Part shown: piece after piece, positions 1 to 9,311 of the stretch
How positions within the stretch are numbered: position 1 is the first letter of the stretch
Layout of the letters: each line of letters opens with the position of its first letter
Source of the DNA: Candidatus Thorarchaeota archaeon
GTDB lineage: Archaea; Asgardarchaeota; Thorarchaeia; Thorarchaeales; Thorarchaeaceae
DNA length: 64,000 nt
Assembly (NCBI GenBank): GCA_029855935.1
Contig: JAGSHN010000030.1
Location: forward strand, 39,528-103,527
Direction of reading: 5' to 3'
The notes under the pieces: generated by a model
Database searches by the model: none
The model's input: only the letters and a program-made list of their open reading frames with translations
Told to the model about the DNA's origin: nothing
Made by a program: the position numbers and the translations under genes

Positions 1-263
1 GTAGAATGAAAAACTCGACGGGAATCATCCTTCTTCGAACGTATGGGTGCGTGGCAACTGACCGTGAAGCTACGCCAGCTTTGACACCGCAGCCTGCCTT
101 GGCGAGTGGTTTGGCCACGACCCTCCCAACGCTCTTGTGCTTCCGATCTGCGGAAACGGCCCCACTGGTGGAGTCGCCCAATCTGGTTTCTACGACAAAA
201 AGGAAACAGTAATGAGAGAATCCTCGCTGAAGAGAGGAAGATGCAAGACGACCAGTTGAAGAA
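1..263. other. Window-edge region without a convincing gene
   Basis: No complete gene is supported here. In one plus frame, about positions 71-229 read as protein-like sequence (including EWFGHDPPNALVLP and ICGNGPTGGVAQSGFYD) after an in-frame TGA, with no start codon, and end at a TGA. A different frame upstream also looks weakly coding. This could be a frameshifted remnant or the 3' part of a gene outside the window. I do not recognise the family. Confidence 0.2.
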
Positions 264-1130
264 GTGAGGGACTGGTGTTTGAAACAGAGAAGGCTAAGAG
301 CCATCTTGGCAACTGTACTAGAAGCCGCTAGGGGATGGGAGAGAGGGAAATGGGTGCAAGCTGGCGGATTCCTCTTGGTCCTAGTTGCGGGCTTCCTTCG
401 ATTCAGTTCATTCCTGCTCATTGTTTCCCCTAGCGAGTACATCAATAACCTTGCTACAGAGAAACTGGAGGTTATGCTCCTATCGGTCGGTGTCTTGTTG
501 TATCTAGTAGGCTACGTGGTTACGGAAACTCCAGTTGAAGAACCACAAGAGGAAGAGCCGGAATTACCATCCACAGAGCTGGAACCATATAGTGTGTCGG
601 TGGAGTTTCTTGTTAGCAGAATTGATGCATTGGAAGATGTGCAAAACAATCTCCGGACTGGAGCAAGCATTCTCGCGGGTGTGTTCAGCGGGATAGCCAT
701 CTGGATGATGAATCTGGGCCGTCCACTGGTTCCTTTTGAAGGCGGGGTGACTTTGGCGTGCATACTCGCAGCGCTACTTTGCCTATGGGCCATTATTTCC
801 TCCTTCAAACTTTGCAGAATTAGATTCCCGGCCGCCACGCTGAACGAGGACCTTCTTCCCGAGAATCAGTCTGAGGGCGTGTACAAGAAACAGCTTTGTG
901 AAATGGTGAAGGAAAAGTTCAGAGTGGTCGAAGGCATTAAGAAAACTGTGGCATCCGCCGTCTTTTGGGTTATCCTAGTCACAGGAGCCGTCTTCGATTG
1001 GAGCGGGATTCTAGCGCACCCGGCAACCTCGCTATGGGTTGACCATCTCGCGTACGTTGCAGCCTTTGCTATGGCTGCGGCAGTTCTGTTGTTCGCCCTT
1101 GTGGTCCTTGAGAGAATATACGTTGGCTAG
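264..1130 (+). CDS. Multi-pass membrane protein of unknown function
   Basis: This 288-residue protein is not recognised. Hydrophobic segments lie near residues 32-55, 68-87, 134-150, 160-182, 230-250 and 262-285, so about six membrane spans are expected. An acidic, proline-rich stretch (EEPQEEEPELPSTELEP) lies between spans 2 and 3 and is probably an exposed loop. A charged segment follows span 4. The start is GTG at 264; the Shine-Dalgarno match is poor, so the N-terminus is uncertain. It lies upstream of the metal-efflux pair but is separated from it by a promoter and operator, so the two are probably regulated independently. Confidence 0.6.
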   Translation: MRDWCLKQRRLRAILATVLEAARGWERGKWVQAGGFLLVLVAGFLRFSSFLLIVSPSEYINNLATEKLEVMLLSVGVLLYLVGYVVTETPVEEPQEEEPELPSTELEPYSVSVEFLVSRIDALEDVQNNLRTGASILAGVFSGIAIWMMNLGRPLVPFEGGVTLACILAALLCLWAIISSFKLCRIRFPAATLNEDLLPENQSEGVYKKQLCEMVKEKFRVVEGIKKTVASAVFWVILVTGAVFDWSGILAHPATSLWVDHLAYVAAFAMAAAVLLFALVVLERIYVG

Positions 1131-1201
1131 CCCTTAATAGAGAATACTTCGCAGTGCCTACAGGCGATCACGGTCTACGCCCCCCCCGCACAATGCGATA
1201 T

Positions 1202-1229
1202 CTTTTTAACGTATGAACATATGTTCATA
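1202..1229 (+). promoter_or_regulatory. TATA-like box and ArsR-type palindromic operator
   Basis: An AT-rich TATA-like element (TTTTTAA, about 1203-1209) is followed by a perfect 18-bp palindrome, TATGAACATATGTTCATA, at 1212-1229. The TGAACA...TGTTCA core resembles operators bound by SmtB/ArsR/CadC-family metal sensors. The palindrome lies between the TATA box and the arsR start at 1245, where a bound repressor would block transcription of both arsR and the downstream ATPase. Confidence 0.75.
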
Positions 1230-1244
1230 TATTGAAGACTGGAG

Positions 1245-1568
1245 ATGAAGATAAGACTATTCGCACGCCGGGGTGACGACGTGCCCGACGATAGGGTCGT
1301 GTCACGCGTTGTCCAGATGTTCCGAGCGCTCGCAGACGAAACCCGGCTGAAGATACTCAGCCTGCTGGAGGGCGGTGACGAGTACGGGGTGACCGAGATT
1401 GCAGTGACGCTCGGACTGACGCAGAGTAATGTGAGTCATCACCTGAGCCGGCTTATGGACATGGGCTTTGTGTCCTACCGGCGCGAGGGCCGGTTCGTAT
1501 ACTACAGGATCTCGGACGAGTGCATCAAGGACATAATGAGGAGAGCAAGAGACCATGTCACATCATGA
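1245..1568 (+). CDS. ArsR/SmtB-family metal-responsive transcriptional repressor
   Basis: This 107-residue winged-helix protein has the standard ArsR fold: a helix with MFRALADETRLKILSLL at residues 24-40, recognition-helix sequence LGLTQSNVSHHLSRL around 62-76, and a beta-wing FVSYRREGRFVYYRIS near 80-95. It lacks an obvious ELCVC-type alpha-3 cysteine pair, so the inducing metal cannot be assigned from this sequence. It overlaps the start of the P1B-ATPase by 14 bp, so the two are co-transcribed. The palindrome just upstream is probably its own operator. The ATG is almost leaderless, as expected for archaeal transcription from the TATA-like box. Confidence 0.9.
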   Translation: MKIRLFARRGDDVPDDRVVSRVVQMFRALADETRLKILSLLEGGDEYGVTEIAVTLGLTQSNVSHHLSRLMDMGFVSYRREGRFVYYRISDECIKDIMRRARDHVTS

Positions 1569-3468
1569 AGAGGGCGTGTACTGTACCTATTGTGCTACGC
1601 TTGAGGACCAAGAGGAGGAGTTCAACCCCAGAAGAGAGTATACACTCACGGCCATCGCGTCGGCCCTGCTGGCCAGCGCGGTGGTGGCGGACTTCATCAT
1701 CAAGAATCTGCTAGTCGCCTACACGCTCTACATTGGCACGATGATAGTTGCAGGAAGAGCGATCATCCCGAAGGGGTTCAAGGGCCTGCTCAGGGTGCAT
1801 CTCGACATCAACTTCCTGATGACATTTGCCGCACTCGCATCACTGATCATAGGTGCCCCGGCTGAGGGTGCGACAGTGCTCCTGCTGTTCTCGGTCGCCG
1901 AGCTTCTTGAGGACATCGCAAATCAGAGGGTCAGGAGAGAGCTGGACGCGGTCATCAGTCTGAGGCCCCACGTCGCGACTGTCATCAGAGATGGTCGGCG
2001 CTACATCGTCCCGGTCGAGGAGGTGGCCGTTGGTGAGATAGTCGCTGTCCGGCCTGGAGAGAGGATCTCTGTTGATGGCGTTGTCGTCGAGGGTACGACC
2101 TACGTTGACGAGTCAGCAATCACTGGCGAGTCGGTCCCGGTTCCGAAGCAGCCGGGCGAGAGGGTCTATGCAGGGACTGTGAATCAGGCTGGCTATATCG
2201 AGATCAAGACGACAAAGAGCGCTGACGAGAGCGTGGTCGCAAGGATTGTCAGCCTCGTTGAGGAGGCGCAGAGGCACAAGTCTCGGACAGAGACCACCGT
2301 GGCACGTATCTCTCACAAGTACACGCCTCTGGTCGTGGCGGGGTCTATTCTTCTCGCACTGTTCAACTTCGCACTTGGAGCCACACCGGCACAGGCCGTC
2401 TACAGAGGGCTGACACTGCTGGTGGCTGGCTGTCCGTGCGCATTCGCCATTGCCATCCCTGTGAGCATGGTGTCCTCCATCACGGGATATGCCCGAGAGG
2501 GCGTGCTCGTCAAGGGGTCCCGCCACGTCGAGACAATGGCGAGGACCGAGGTCGTCGCGCTGGACAAGACCGGCACACTGACCGAGGGCGCACTGTCTGT
2601 GAGCAACATATGCATTCACTCGGATGCAACCCCAGAGGAGGTCCTTGCAACGGCAGCCTCTCTTGAGCAGAAGTCCGAACACCCGATTGCTCAGGCGATA
2701 CTGAGAAAAGCGGAGGAGAAAGGGGTGGCCATATCCGACGTCTCAGACTTTCAAGTCGTCCCGGGAATGGGAGTTGCGGGGACGATTCGTGGCGTTGAGT
2801 ATGGTGCAGGAAACCTCAGACTGATCAAGCAGGAGAGAGTGGCCCTTCAGATGCCCGAAGACCACGAATGCGGTGATGGCTCACTGGTCTACGTATACCG
2901 TGGTGACCACCACCTCGGGACGATTGTGCTGAGCGACACCGAGCGTTCTGACAGTCCTGATGTCATTGCAGAGTTGAAGGAGATGGGAATCCGTGTCGTG
3001 ATGCTCACGGGCGACAACAGAAAGACCGCGGAGATCGTCGCAGAGAGGCTCGGCATCGACGACGTCCACGCGGAGCTCCTCCCCGAGGACAAGGTCAACA
3101 TCGTGAAGAAGATATCCCAGGACCACGTCGTGATGATGGTGGGCGACGGGATCAATGACGCTCCCGCCCTTGCAATGGCGGATGTCTCTGTGGCTGTTGC
3201 GGCGGCGACCAATGACGCAGCCATCGAGGCCGCTGATGTAGCCCTGATGAGAGGAGACATATCGTTGCTGCCAAGGATGATCCAGAAGGCACGCAGAACA
3301 ATGGGCGTCATCCGTCACAATGTTGCCATTGCAATTGGGGCGAAGGCCTTCGTGGGACTCATGGCGGTCTTTGGCCTCGCGCCTCTCTGGTTCGCCGTTG
3401 CTGTGGGCGATATGGGTGTATCCTTTGTCGTCATAGCAAATGCCCTGAGACTGGCAAAGCGCACGTAG
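1555..3468 (+). CDS. zntA: Heavy-metal-translocating P1B-type ATPase (Zn/Cd/Pb efflux)
   Basis: This is a 637-residue P-type ATPase that exports soft divalent metals across the membrane using ATP. Visible motifs in order: a short N-terminal CTYC (residues 10-13) instead of a full HMA domain, the TGES-type actuator loop (AITGESVPVPKQ, ~190), the membrane CPC motif (VAGCPCAF, ~297), phosphorylation site DKTGTLTEG (~340), the HP signature SEHPIAQAIL (~375), and GDGINDAPA (~530). The last membrane region has a Lys (GAKAF) and an Asp (VGDMGVS), the pattern of ZntA/CadA rather than Cu-type CopA. Coupling to an ArsR repressor fits inducible Zn/Cd/Pb resistance. The exact metal is an inference. Confidence 0.9.
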   Translation: MSHHEEGVYCTYCATLEDQEEEFNPRREYTLTAIASALLASAVVADFIIKNLLVAYTLYIGTMIVAGRAIIPKGFKGLLRVHLDINFLMTFAALASLIIGAPAEGATVLLLFSVAELLEDIANQRVRRELDAVISLRPHVATVIRDGRRYIVPVEEVAVGEIVAVRPGERISVDGVVVEGTTYVDESAITGESVPVPKQPGERVYAGTVNQAGYIEIKTTKSADESVVARIVSLVEEAQRHKSRTETTVARISHKYTPLVVAGSILLALFNFALGATPAQAVYRGLTLLVAGCPCAFAIAIPVSMVSSITGYAREGVLVKGSRHVETMARTEVVALDKTGTLTEGALSVSNICIHSDATPEEVLATAASLEQKSEHPIAQAILRKAEEKGVAISDVSDFQVVPGMGVAGTIRGVEYGAGNLRLIKQERVALQMPEDHECGDGSLVYVYRGDHHLGTIVLSDTERSDSPDVIAELKEMGIRVVMLTGDNRKTAEIVAERLGIDDVHAELLPEDKVNIVKKISQDHVVMMVGDGINDAPALAMADVSVAVAAATNDAAIEAADVALMRGDISLLPRMIQKARRTMGVIRHNVAIAIGAKAFVGLMAVFGLAPLWFAVAVGDMGVSFVVIANALRLAKRT

Positions 3469-3469
3469 A

Positions 3470-5047
3470 CTATCTGTAGTTCAGCAGTGCTCTCGAGGCT
3501 CTGGACAGAAAGAACCAGACCGCTGCGAGGACAAACAGCGGAATCGCCAGAATCAGCAGCAGGCCTGAGACCTGAAGGACGAAGTAACCCAAGAGGCCCC
3601 CGAGTGCGAGATTGATCACGGGAAAGGCAAACACCAGGGGAATTGGTGGGCTTGAGGGCTCGTTCGTGAACACGGGTATGTAGGCCCCGATCATTGTGCC
3701 CGTCGCGCAGAAGAGCGAGAGCAACGGAAGCGCCAGAACGACGAGCGACAGTACACCATCAAAAGTGACGAAGTACGCCAGCAGCAGAAGGGCTGGCACT
3801 GAGGCTATCAATGACTCGACAAGACTTCCAACAAACTTGGCGAGAACAACCGATGACCGCGGCAACGGGCTGACCCGAAGCAGATAGATGTTCTCCCGTT
3901 CGTCCGAAAATGACAGCAGTGAAGTCGTGCTTGCAACGTGAAGGAATGCCATCTCGACCAGGAAGAACGCGTATGGAATGAGGTTCCGTGTCGACACTGG
4001 AAGTGTTATTCTCGTAGCAGCATACGGGAAGACCACCCACAGTAGCACGGCGACGACAGAGGCACCAGCCGCAGAGACGTATTTCGCAAACTGTAGGGGA
4101 GAACGCATCCGCGTCCAGAAGTCCTTCAGGATGACCCACATCATTGGATCGCTGAACCGCGACTGCGAGAAGTCCACCTCGCCTCTGACCGCGCGCTCCA
4201 GTCTTGTTGGCCGGCTGACCGGGGTGGGACGTGCGATGTATCTCTCGTAGTCGCCTCTCTCGACGGACACCGTGACCACCAGGAACATTATGAGGAAGTC
4301 GATTCCGATCAGGCCCATCAGTGGCCACAGAAACTGAGTCTGAAGAATGCCAGCGGCCGACAGAGCGACAAGCGAGATCAGGCTGCTTGGCAAGAGAAGC
4401 CCCAGGACTGGGTTCGAGTTCGTAGCAGGATGGACAAGGGCAAGAGCAATGCAGCCCACGCAGACGTATACTGCCAGTCTCTTGAGACGACCCAGTCCAC
4501 TTGCTCTGTGGCGTAGAGTGTACCCCAGCAATGACAGAAGGAAGACAAACTCGAGCAGCCCCAGCGCCCCGAGAACGGCAAGCGATATCTCACCGAGCGA
4601 GAGAGCCGTTCTGATGGTCATAGGATATAGAACCAGTACGATGATGAGGGCGATGGTCAGCTTTCGGAGTATTCGTCTGGCATATCGCGCTACAAAGATC
4701 TGGTGTGGTCCAACTGGTGCTGGCATCAAGGCGAACTCGTCCGGGGGCCTGAGAACAGAGGTCGTCCCTGAGCCGAACATCCCACTGATCAGCGATGAGG
4801 CCATCACCAAGCCAAGGACAGTAGCCACAGACTCGACGGTCAGATAGTCCCGAAGCAGAACGGGGACTGAGGCCAGCATACTACCCGCTGATGCGACCTG
4901 GCCAAGCACCCAGCTGATGAAGATTCCACCACACACCATCACCGCATAGAAACCTAGTAACGATGCGCTCTTCGCGGTCCTCCGCACACCATTGAGTACC
5001 TCGCGCATCTCCACGAAGACGAGTGCGTGAGTCTTCACTTTCCTCAC
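3470..5047 (-). CDS. ABC-2-type exporter, large permease subunit
   Basis: This 525-residue integral membrane protein has about twelve hydrophobic segments in two similar halves, separated by a charged cytosolic linker (residues ~265-305). Such 12-TM permeases occur beside a single ABC ATPase in multidrug or peptide exporters. It overlaps the ATPase gene by 4 bp (5044-5047), so the two are translationally coupled and likely form one complex. The 3' end converges on the P1B-ATPase with a 1-bp gap. Family assignment rests on topology and neighbours, because no signature motif is visible. The substrate is unknown. Confidence 0.7.
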   Translation of the reverse strand: MRKVKTHALVFVEMREVLNGVRRTAKSASLLGFYAVMVCGGIFISWVLGQVASAGSMLASVPVLLRDYLTVESVATVLGLVMASSLISGMFGSGTTSVLRPPDEFALMPAPVGPHQIFVARYARRILRKLTIALIIVLVLYPMTIRTALSLGEISLAVLGALGLLEFVFLLSLLGYTLRHRASGLGRLKRLAVYVCVGCIALALVHPATNSNPVLGLLLPSSLISLVALSAAGILQTQFLWPLMGLIGIDFLIMFLVVTVSVERGDYERYIARPTPVSRPTRLERAVRGEVDFSQSRFSDPMMWVILKDFWTRMRSPLQFAKYVSAAGASVVAVLLWVVFPYAATRITLPVSTRNLIPYAFFLVEMAFLHVASTTSLLSFSDERENIYLLRVSPLPRSSVVLAKFVGSLVESLIASVPALLLLAYFVTFDGVLSLVVLALPLLSLFCATGTMIGAYIPVFTNEPSSPPIPLVFAFPVINLALGGLLGYFVLQVSGLLLILAIPLFVLAAVWFFLSRASRALLNYR

Positions 5048-5961
5048 TCCTCCGGAATGCCACCTGTGAGCTCCAGAAAGACGTGCTCAAGGGTGCGCGC
5101 CCTGGGAAATCTCTCTCTGAGTTCGGTCAGTGTACCCCGGCCCACCACGTCACCCTCGTGCATTATCACGAACCTGTCGCACAGGCCCTCGGCCACCTCA
5201 AGAATGTGGGTGGAGAGGAGGATTGCAGAGCCCGTGTCACGCAGGTGTCTGAGGTGCCGCTTTAGGCTCCAGGCTCCTCTGGGGTCGAGACCGTATATCG
5301 GCTCGTCAAGAAGAAGGACGTACGGCGGCGGTCTGACAAAGATCCCTGCAAGGAGAGTCCTCTGGAGATTGCCCTTTGAGAGAGAGCCAATGTACGAGTC
5401 CAGAAACTCATCGAGCTGCAGCATCCGAGAGAAACGACTTGTTCGGATGATGGCAATGTGTCTCGGCACACCATAGATCTTGGCGACAAACGTCAGGTAT
5501 TCGCGGACACGAAGATTCTCATAGCATGTGGGCCTCTCGGGTATGTAGCCCAGCACACGCTTGGTCTCCGTCGAGTCCTCTCTCATATCAACGCCGTTCA
5601 CCATCACGCTGCCACTTGTCGGGCGGATTATCCCGGCGATGGCCCGGAGTGTTGTCGTCTTGCCGGCACCGTTCGGTCCCACGAGGCCGACAATCTCCCC
5701 CGGCCGCACAGTAAGGTCAAGACTCTTGACCGCTGTTGTCGCCCCATACCTCTTCCTGAGTCCAATGACTGACACAGCCGGGTCTGAGAGGGGTCGACCT
5801 GTCTGGGCAGGCCGAGGCAGTGAGTCAAGAGCCTCCCTCACAAGACCGCGCAGCTCGGTCACAGTGACGTAGCGCGTAGAGAGAGGGACGTTCACTGTCT
5901 GTGCGAGCCGGCGAAGATCCTCAGCTCGCATCATCTCCAATGTCTCATCGACTGTCTCCAC
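5044..5961 (-). CDS. ABC transporter ATP-binding protein (ABC-2 exporter)
   Basis: This is the 305-residue ATPase subunit of the adjacent exporter. It carries Walker A GPNGAGKTTTLRA (~residue 96), ABC signature SLSKGNLQRTLLAG (~192, a variant of LSGGQ), Walker B YVLLLDEPIYGLDP (~212) and switch histidine STHIL (~250). The first 60 residues are an extra helical segment (EDLRRLAQTV...ELRGLVREALDSL) not found in minimal ABC domains, possibly a partner-docking region. It overlaps the permease by 4 bp and the upstream membrane gene by 17 bp, so the three genes form one operon. Confidence 0.92.
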   Translation of the reverse strand: METVDETLEMMRAEDLRRLAQTVNVPLSTRYVTVTELRGLVREALDSLPRPAQTGRPLSDPAVSVIGLRKRYGATTAVKSLDLTVRPGEIVGLVGPNGAGKTTTLRAIAGIIRPTSGSVMVNGVDMREDSTETKRVLGYIPERPTCYENLRVREYLTFVAKIYGVPRHIAIIRTSRFSRMLQLDEFLDSYIGSLSKGNLQRTLLAGIFVRPPPYVLLLDEPIYGLDPRGAWSLKRHLRHLRDTGSAILLSTHILEVAEGLCDRFVIMHEGDVVGRGTLTELRERFPRARTLEHVFLELTGGIPEE

Positions 5962-7024
5962 GACGTTGAAGCCTCCGGCGTATCTTCCAGTATATCACGT
6001 ACCACAACGGTACCTCTACGAGTTCTTCGCCCTCGGTGTGTTCGCGTTCAACACGGTAGGTGTTGAACCGCCAAGCAGCCAAGACGACCACGATCTGAAA
6101 CAGGGGTACAGGCACAACTAGATATAGTATCTGACTGCTCGATATCAGAACCGCTGCTGCCCACGTGAAGTCTGGCAGCAGTGACAAGACCGTCACAAGC
6201 ACAAGGAGAAGCGGACGGGATTCGTCCGACAGGAACAACCTGAGCTCCCTGACCACCAGCAGCATCAACACCAGGGTGATGGGTCCAAGGGGAGAGATCG
6301 CGGCCGCGCCAGCGGTGTAGGACAACGTCACAATCTTGGCGGCGCCAATGCTGTTCTCATAGTACCCAAGCCCCGCCCATAGTGAGAAGAAGACCAGCAC
6401 ACCAGGCCCAAGATGGGGGGCCTCAAGGAACATGAGGGAGCCGCTGAGAAAGAGAAGAACTCCGAGTAGCCGACCAAGACTCACCACGGGAGCGGAAGAG
6501 GACATCTCGGTGTGTCTCAGGCGAAATCGTCCTCCAAGCCGAGATGGGATAACCCTCTGCGGAAAGGCCCTATGAAGAACGGGCACCACAACCAGTGACC
6601 AGATCGCATAGGTACTCGTTCCGACAATCAGACCGAGAGTCTGAAACCCGAGTCCGCCTGCGTGTATCGTCTGCCTGAGCAGCGTGTATGCCAGAGCGAA
6701 CAGACCAGTGAACATCAGCACTGCGACTACGCCGCCCATTCTCAGAGTCCTGTGTTCGCGGATACGACCGACAGCCAGTAGAGCCCAGAACACGAGAGCG
6801 GGAACCAAGAAGAGCAGCGTTAGCGCTAGGCCCCTCCAGTCCGGGACTCTCAGCGCAGGACGCTGAAGGTCCAGCACAAACTGGGTATCCAGTGTCACTA
6901 GCAGCCCATCAGGGCTTGACATCAAGTAGAGGCCGGTTGGAACAAGAAGAACAATCAGACCCCGGACACAGGCAGAGACAATCAGTCGGCTTCGGTCTGT
7001 GGCGCATGGCAGGCTCATCAGCAC
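5945..7024 (-). CDS. Multi-pass membrane protein, probable third component of the ABC exporter
   Basis: This 359-residue hydrophobic protein has roughly nine to ten predicted membrane segments and no motif that I recognise. It is the first gene of the operon, followed with overlap by the ABC ATPase and permease, so it is likely an accessory permease or substrate-handling subunit. GTG at 7024 and ATG at 7018 are possible starts. A TATA-like sequence on the minus strand (AATTTAAG, about 7047-7056) is placed for leaderless initiation at either codon. Role inferred from context only. Confidence 0.6.
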   Translation of the reverse strand: MLMSLPCATDRSRLIVSACVRGLIVLLVPTGLYLMSSPDGLLVTLDTQFVLDLQRPALRVPDWRGLALTLLFLVPALVFWALLAVGRIREHRTLRMGGVVAVLMFTGLFALAYTLLRQTIHAGGLGFQTLGLIVGTSTYAIWSLVVVPVLHRAFPQRVIPSRLGGRFRLRHTEMSSSAPVVSLGRLLGVLLFLSGSLMFLEAPHLGPGVLVFFSLWAGLGYYENSIGAAKIVTLSYTAGAAAISPLGPITLVLMLLVVRELRLFLSDESRPLLLVLVTVLSLLPDFTWAAAVLISSSQILYLVVPVPLFQIVVVLAAWRFNTYRVEREHTEGEELVEVPLWYVIYWKIRRRLQRRGDSR

Positions 7025-7060
7025 ACCGTCTCCCGTTGCCTGTCAATCATCCTAACCCAC

Positions 7061-7870
7061 TTAAATTGTTGATGCTAGGAGGTCGCTGGGCGGACTCAGA
7101 TGTACGGGGATGTGGCCCAAGAGATGCAGACTCCACTCCCTCAGCTCAGTCCTCAGAGCAATGGCCTCAAGGCCCCTCCTGACCGAGTCTCGAAAGGAGT
7201 CGCCGAACGCGGGGTCGGTTGGATCATTAGGAGCAAAGGCGTGTGCGTCCGGTCTCTGTACGACAAACACGACTGCCACACGTTCTGCAACGCGCTGCTC
7301 AAGTGCCCTGGCAAGGTCGCGCAGGTGTCGTGCCCCGCGTGCCGTGACAGCATCTGGGAACAGGGCCCAGCCCGACACCACAAGAGTACAGGACTTCACC
7401 TCGACGAGGAATCGACCGCTCGGCCCTGATAGGAGAAAGTCTGCACGCCCCTCAAAGAGTCTTGGTTCAGGGATCACGGTTTCGTAGTCGCCAAACTCGG
7501 GGAGGAGTCGCTCTTCGAATACCTGCTTCATGAACCTGTTCGGAAGCAATGAGTCAATCGACACAAGGACACCGTCGTGTTCCACCGCGACAACCGTGAA
7601 TCCTGTCTTCCGTAGGACCGCGTTCTCCCGGCGCACCCAGACTCTCTTTCCGGGAGTCATGAGCTCGTGCATACGCCCGGGATTCGGAACGTATGCGTAG
7701 TGGCGTTCGCCGTCGACCAAGACCACCGCGAGGAATCTATTCGGCCGGGTGACAAACGTGGCCCGAAGATGCTCCGGGGTCTCATCTCTCTCCGTCAAGC
7801 AGAACACCCAATGGACCAAGGAAGGCCCTGCAGTGATTATTAATCCTCCCTCCCCACAGGAGCGTGACAT
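7061..7870 (-). CDS. sfsA: SfsA-family nuclease / sugar fermentation stimulation protein homologue
   Basis: This protein matches the SfsA family along its length: RPNRFLAVV near the N-terminus, HVPNPGRM-like YVPNPGRMHEL (~60), SLLPNRF, GRADFLL, the conserved EVKSCTLV (~153), FPDAVTARGARHLRDL (~168-184), FVVQRPDAHAFAPN, and DPAF. SfsA proteins are PD-(D/E)XK-like nucleases; the D and ExK residues are visible in GRADFLL and EVKS. The ATG at 7870 may be too early: a minus-strand TATA-like GATTAATAAT lies inside the reading frame at 7836-7845, which would put the start at TTG 7819 or GTG 7807 and give a protein of about 250 residues, close to the usual family length. Confidence 0.88.
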   Translation of the reverse strand: MSRSCGEGGLIITAGPSLVHWVFCLTERDETPEHLRATFVTRPNRFLAVVLVDGERHYAYVPNPGRMHELMTPGKRVWVRRENAVLRKTGFTVVAVEHDGVLVSIDSLLPNRFMKQVFEERLLPEFGDYETVIPEPRLFEGRADFLLSGPSGRFLVEVKSCTLVVSGWALFPDAVTARGARHLRDLARALEQRVAERVAVVFVVQRPDAHAFAPNDPTDPAFGDSFRDSVRRGLEAIALRTELREWSLHLLGHIPVHLSPPSDLLASTI

Positions 7871-8045
7871 CGCGTTCTTTCAACCCAAGAAGAAACATAC
7901 TATCACCTCCCAAAAAGACCCAAATAGCAGTGGGCCGGATATTGGCACCGTAGGTGCCAACGTTTGCCAGTAGCTGCAGAGGGACCGCTACAGTCACCAC
8001 CGAAGCAGTTGGACTGAAGGCCAATCGAGACGGGGAAGGACGGAT

Positions 8046-9311
8046 ATGGAGCACGGCAAGAGAACAGAGTTTCGGGAATGGCTTGAGTCAGAAGAGGCCG
8101 CCCTTGTGCCCTCAAATGAGCAGGTTCTTTTCATTCTGAACCGTTTCTCGGGCCTAGCGCCCTACACTCACGAGTTTGTTCCTGTCCAGAGCGACTCTCA
8201 GATTCTCTCCGGATTCGTGTCGGCGCTGGGTAGTTTCATGGGCGAGATGACGGGAAAGAGGGCTGGCCAGTGGAGAACGGTCTATGGGGAAGAGACAACA
8301 ATGATTGTCGAGAATGGCGAGTGGGCCAGCGGGGTCCTCGCTGTCAGGAGAGACACAACTGAGGCAAGGAGCAAGTTGCGTGCGGTGGTGGAGGAGTTTG
8401 AGGTGACCTTTGAGACGTTGCGGGACTCTGACGATATTCAGGGGTCCCTCTTCTACGACTTCGACGGGTTTGTGAAGCGGATCTTCACCAGCGACAAGAT
8501 ATCTGCAAGAACCCTGATTGCGGGCATTGACAGGTCACGTCCGCTGTCTGAACAGTTGACGCCCAGTATGAGGTTCAAGGTCACAAGCTTCTTGGAGCAA
8601 GTCACAGAGTGGCAGTCTGTGTCTGAGGCTGCGGCCAACCAGGGGATTCCTGTAGACGAGGCGATTGACATAGTGGCAGCAGCCTATTGGGATCGACTGG
8701 TGACCATACTTGAGGTCCCAAGCGACGAGGATATCCTCGCCCCTTCACAGGATTCGCGGAGCATAGTGTTTGCAGCTGGCAATCCGTTTGCCCTCTCGCC
8801 TGACACGCTGCGATTCATAGGCGCCCTGGACGGTCGACACACTGTGCGGCAGATGTTTCAATCCCTTCAGGTAGAATCGGAAGAGGCAGTTCTTCTGGAA
8901 CTGGGCTATCTATTGAATCACGGAATCCTACAGAGGATCTCTGTCGAGGGGAAGCTCTCACTTGTGATCGAGTGTATGGCAAACCGTGCTATGCGAGTTA
9001 TCGTGGAGCGTACGGGATTTGAAGATGCAAAGAAGATACTGGATGAGATAGTGAGAGAGAACGTCGGACGAATCCCCTGGATATCCTATGTTCGCATATC
9101 TGAAGAGGAGGGGATATTCTATCCCCGAGAGTCGTCTCTCGACCCTCGCGACATCGACCAGATTGCCGATGCGCTTGAGTGTGTCGCAGCAGGGATAATC
9201 CCTGTCGCAGCCGCAGTCCTTCACGAGAACGATGAGCAGACCCTGAGGTCAAAGATGCAGAGTGAGTGCGAGAAGCGGCTCCAAGGAATCCTCTCAAACA
9301 TCGTGATGTAG
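8046..9311 (+). CDS. Longin/roadblock-like domain protein with C-terminal helical regions
   Basis: This 421-residue soluble protein is not assigned to a named family. Residues ~15-135 have the alternating pattern of a longin/roadblock-like sensor domain (SQILSGFVSALGSFMGEMTG, then TTMIVENGEWASGVLAVRRD, then FEVTFETLRDSDD), of the kind associated with small-GTPase systems in many Asgard and other archaea. Residues ~235-305 (FAAGNPFALSPDTLRFIGAL, then VESEEAVLLELGYLLNHGILQR) look like a small winged-helix module. The C-terminal ~110 residues are helical and acidic. The longin relationship is pattern recognition, not a search. It precedes a PAS histidine kinase on the same strand and could belong to a signalling module. 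Confidence 0.55.
   Translation: MEHGKRTEFREWLESEEAALVPSNEQVLFILNRFSGLAPYTHEFVPVQSDSQILSGFVSALGSFMGEMTGKRAGQWRTVYGEETTMIVENGEWASGVLAVRRDTTEARSKLRAVVEEFEVTFETLRDSDDIQGSLFYDFDGFVKRIFTSDKISARTLIAGIDRSRPLSEQLTPSMRFKVTSFLEQVTEWQSVSEAAANQGIPVDEAIDIVAAAYWDRLVTILEVPSDEDILAPSQDSRSIVFAAGNPFALSPDTLRFIGALDGRHTVRQMFQSLQVESEEAVLLELGYLLNHGILQRISVEGKLSLVIECMANRAMRVIVERTGFEDAKKILDEIVRENVGRIPWISYVRISEEEGIFYPRESSLDPRDIDQIADALECVAAGIIPVAAAVLHENDEQTLRSKMQSECEKRLQGILSNIVM

Noticed and set aside
6-212. A 68-codon frame at the left edge
   Set aside because: Its composition is not protein-like, another frame looks more coding over the same stretch, and there is no ribosome site.
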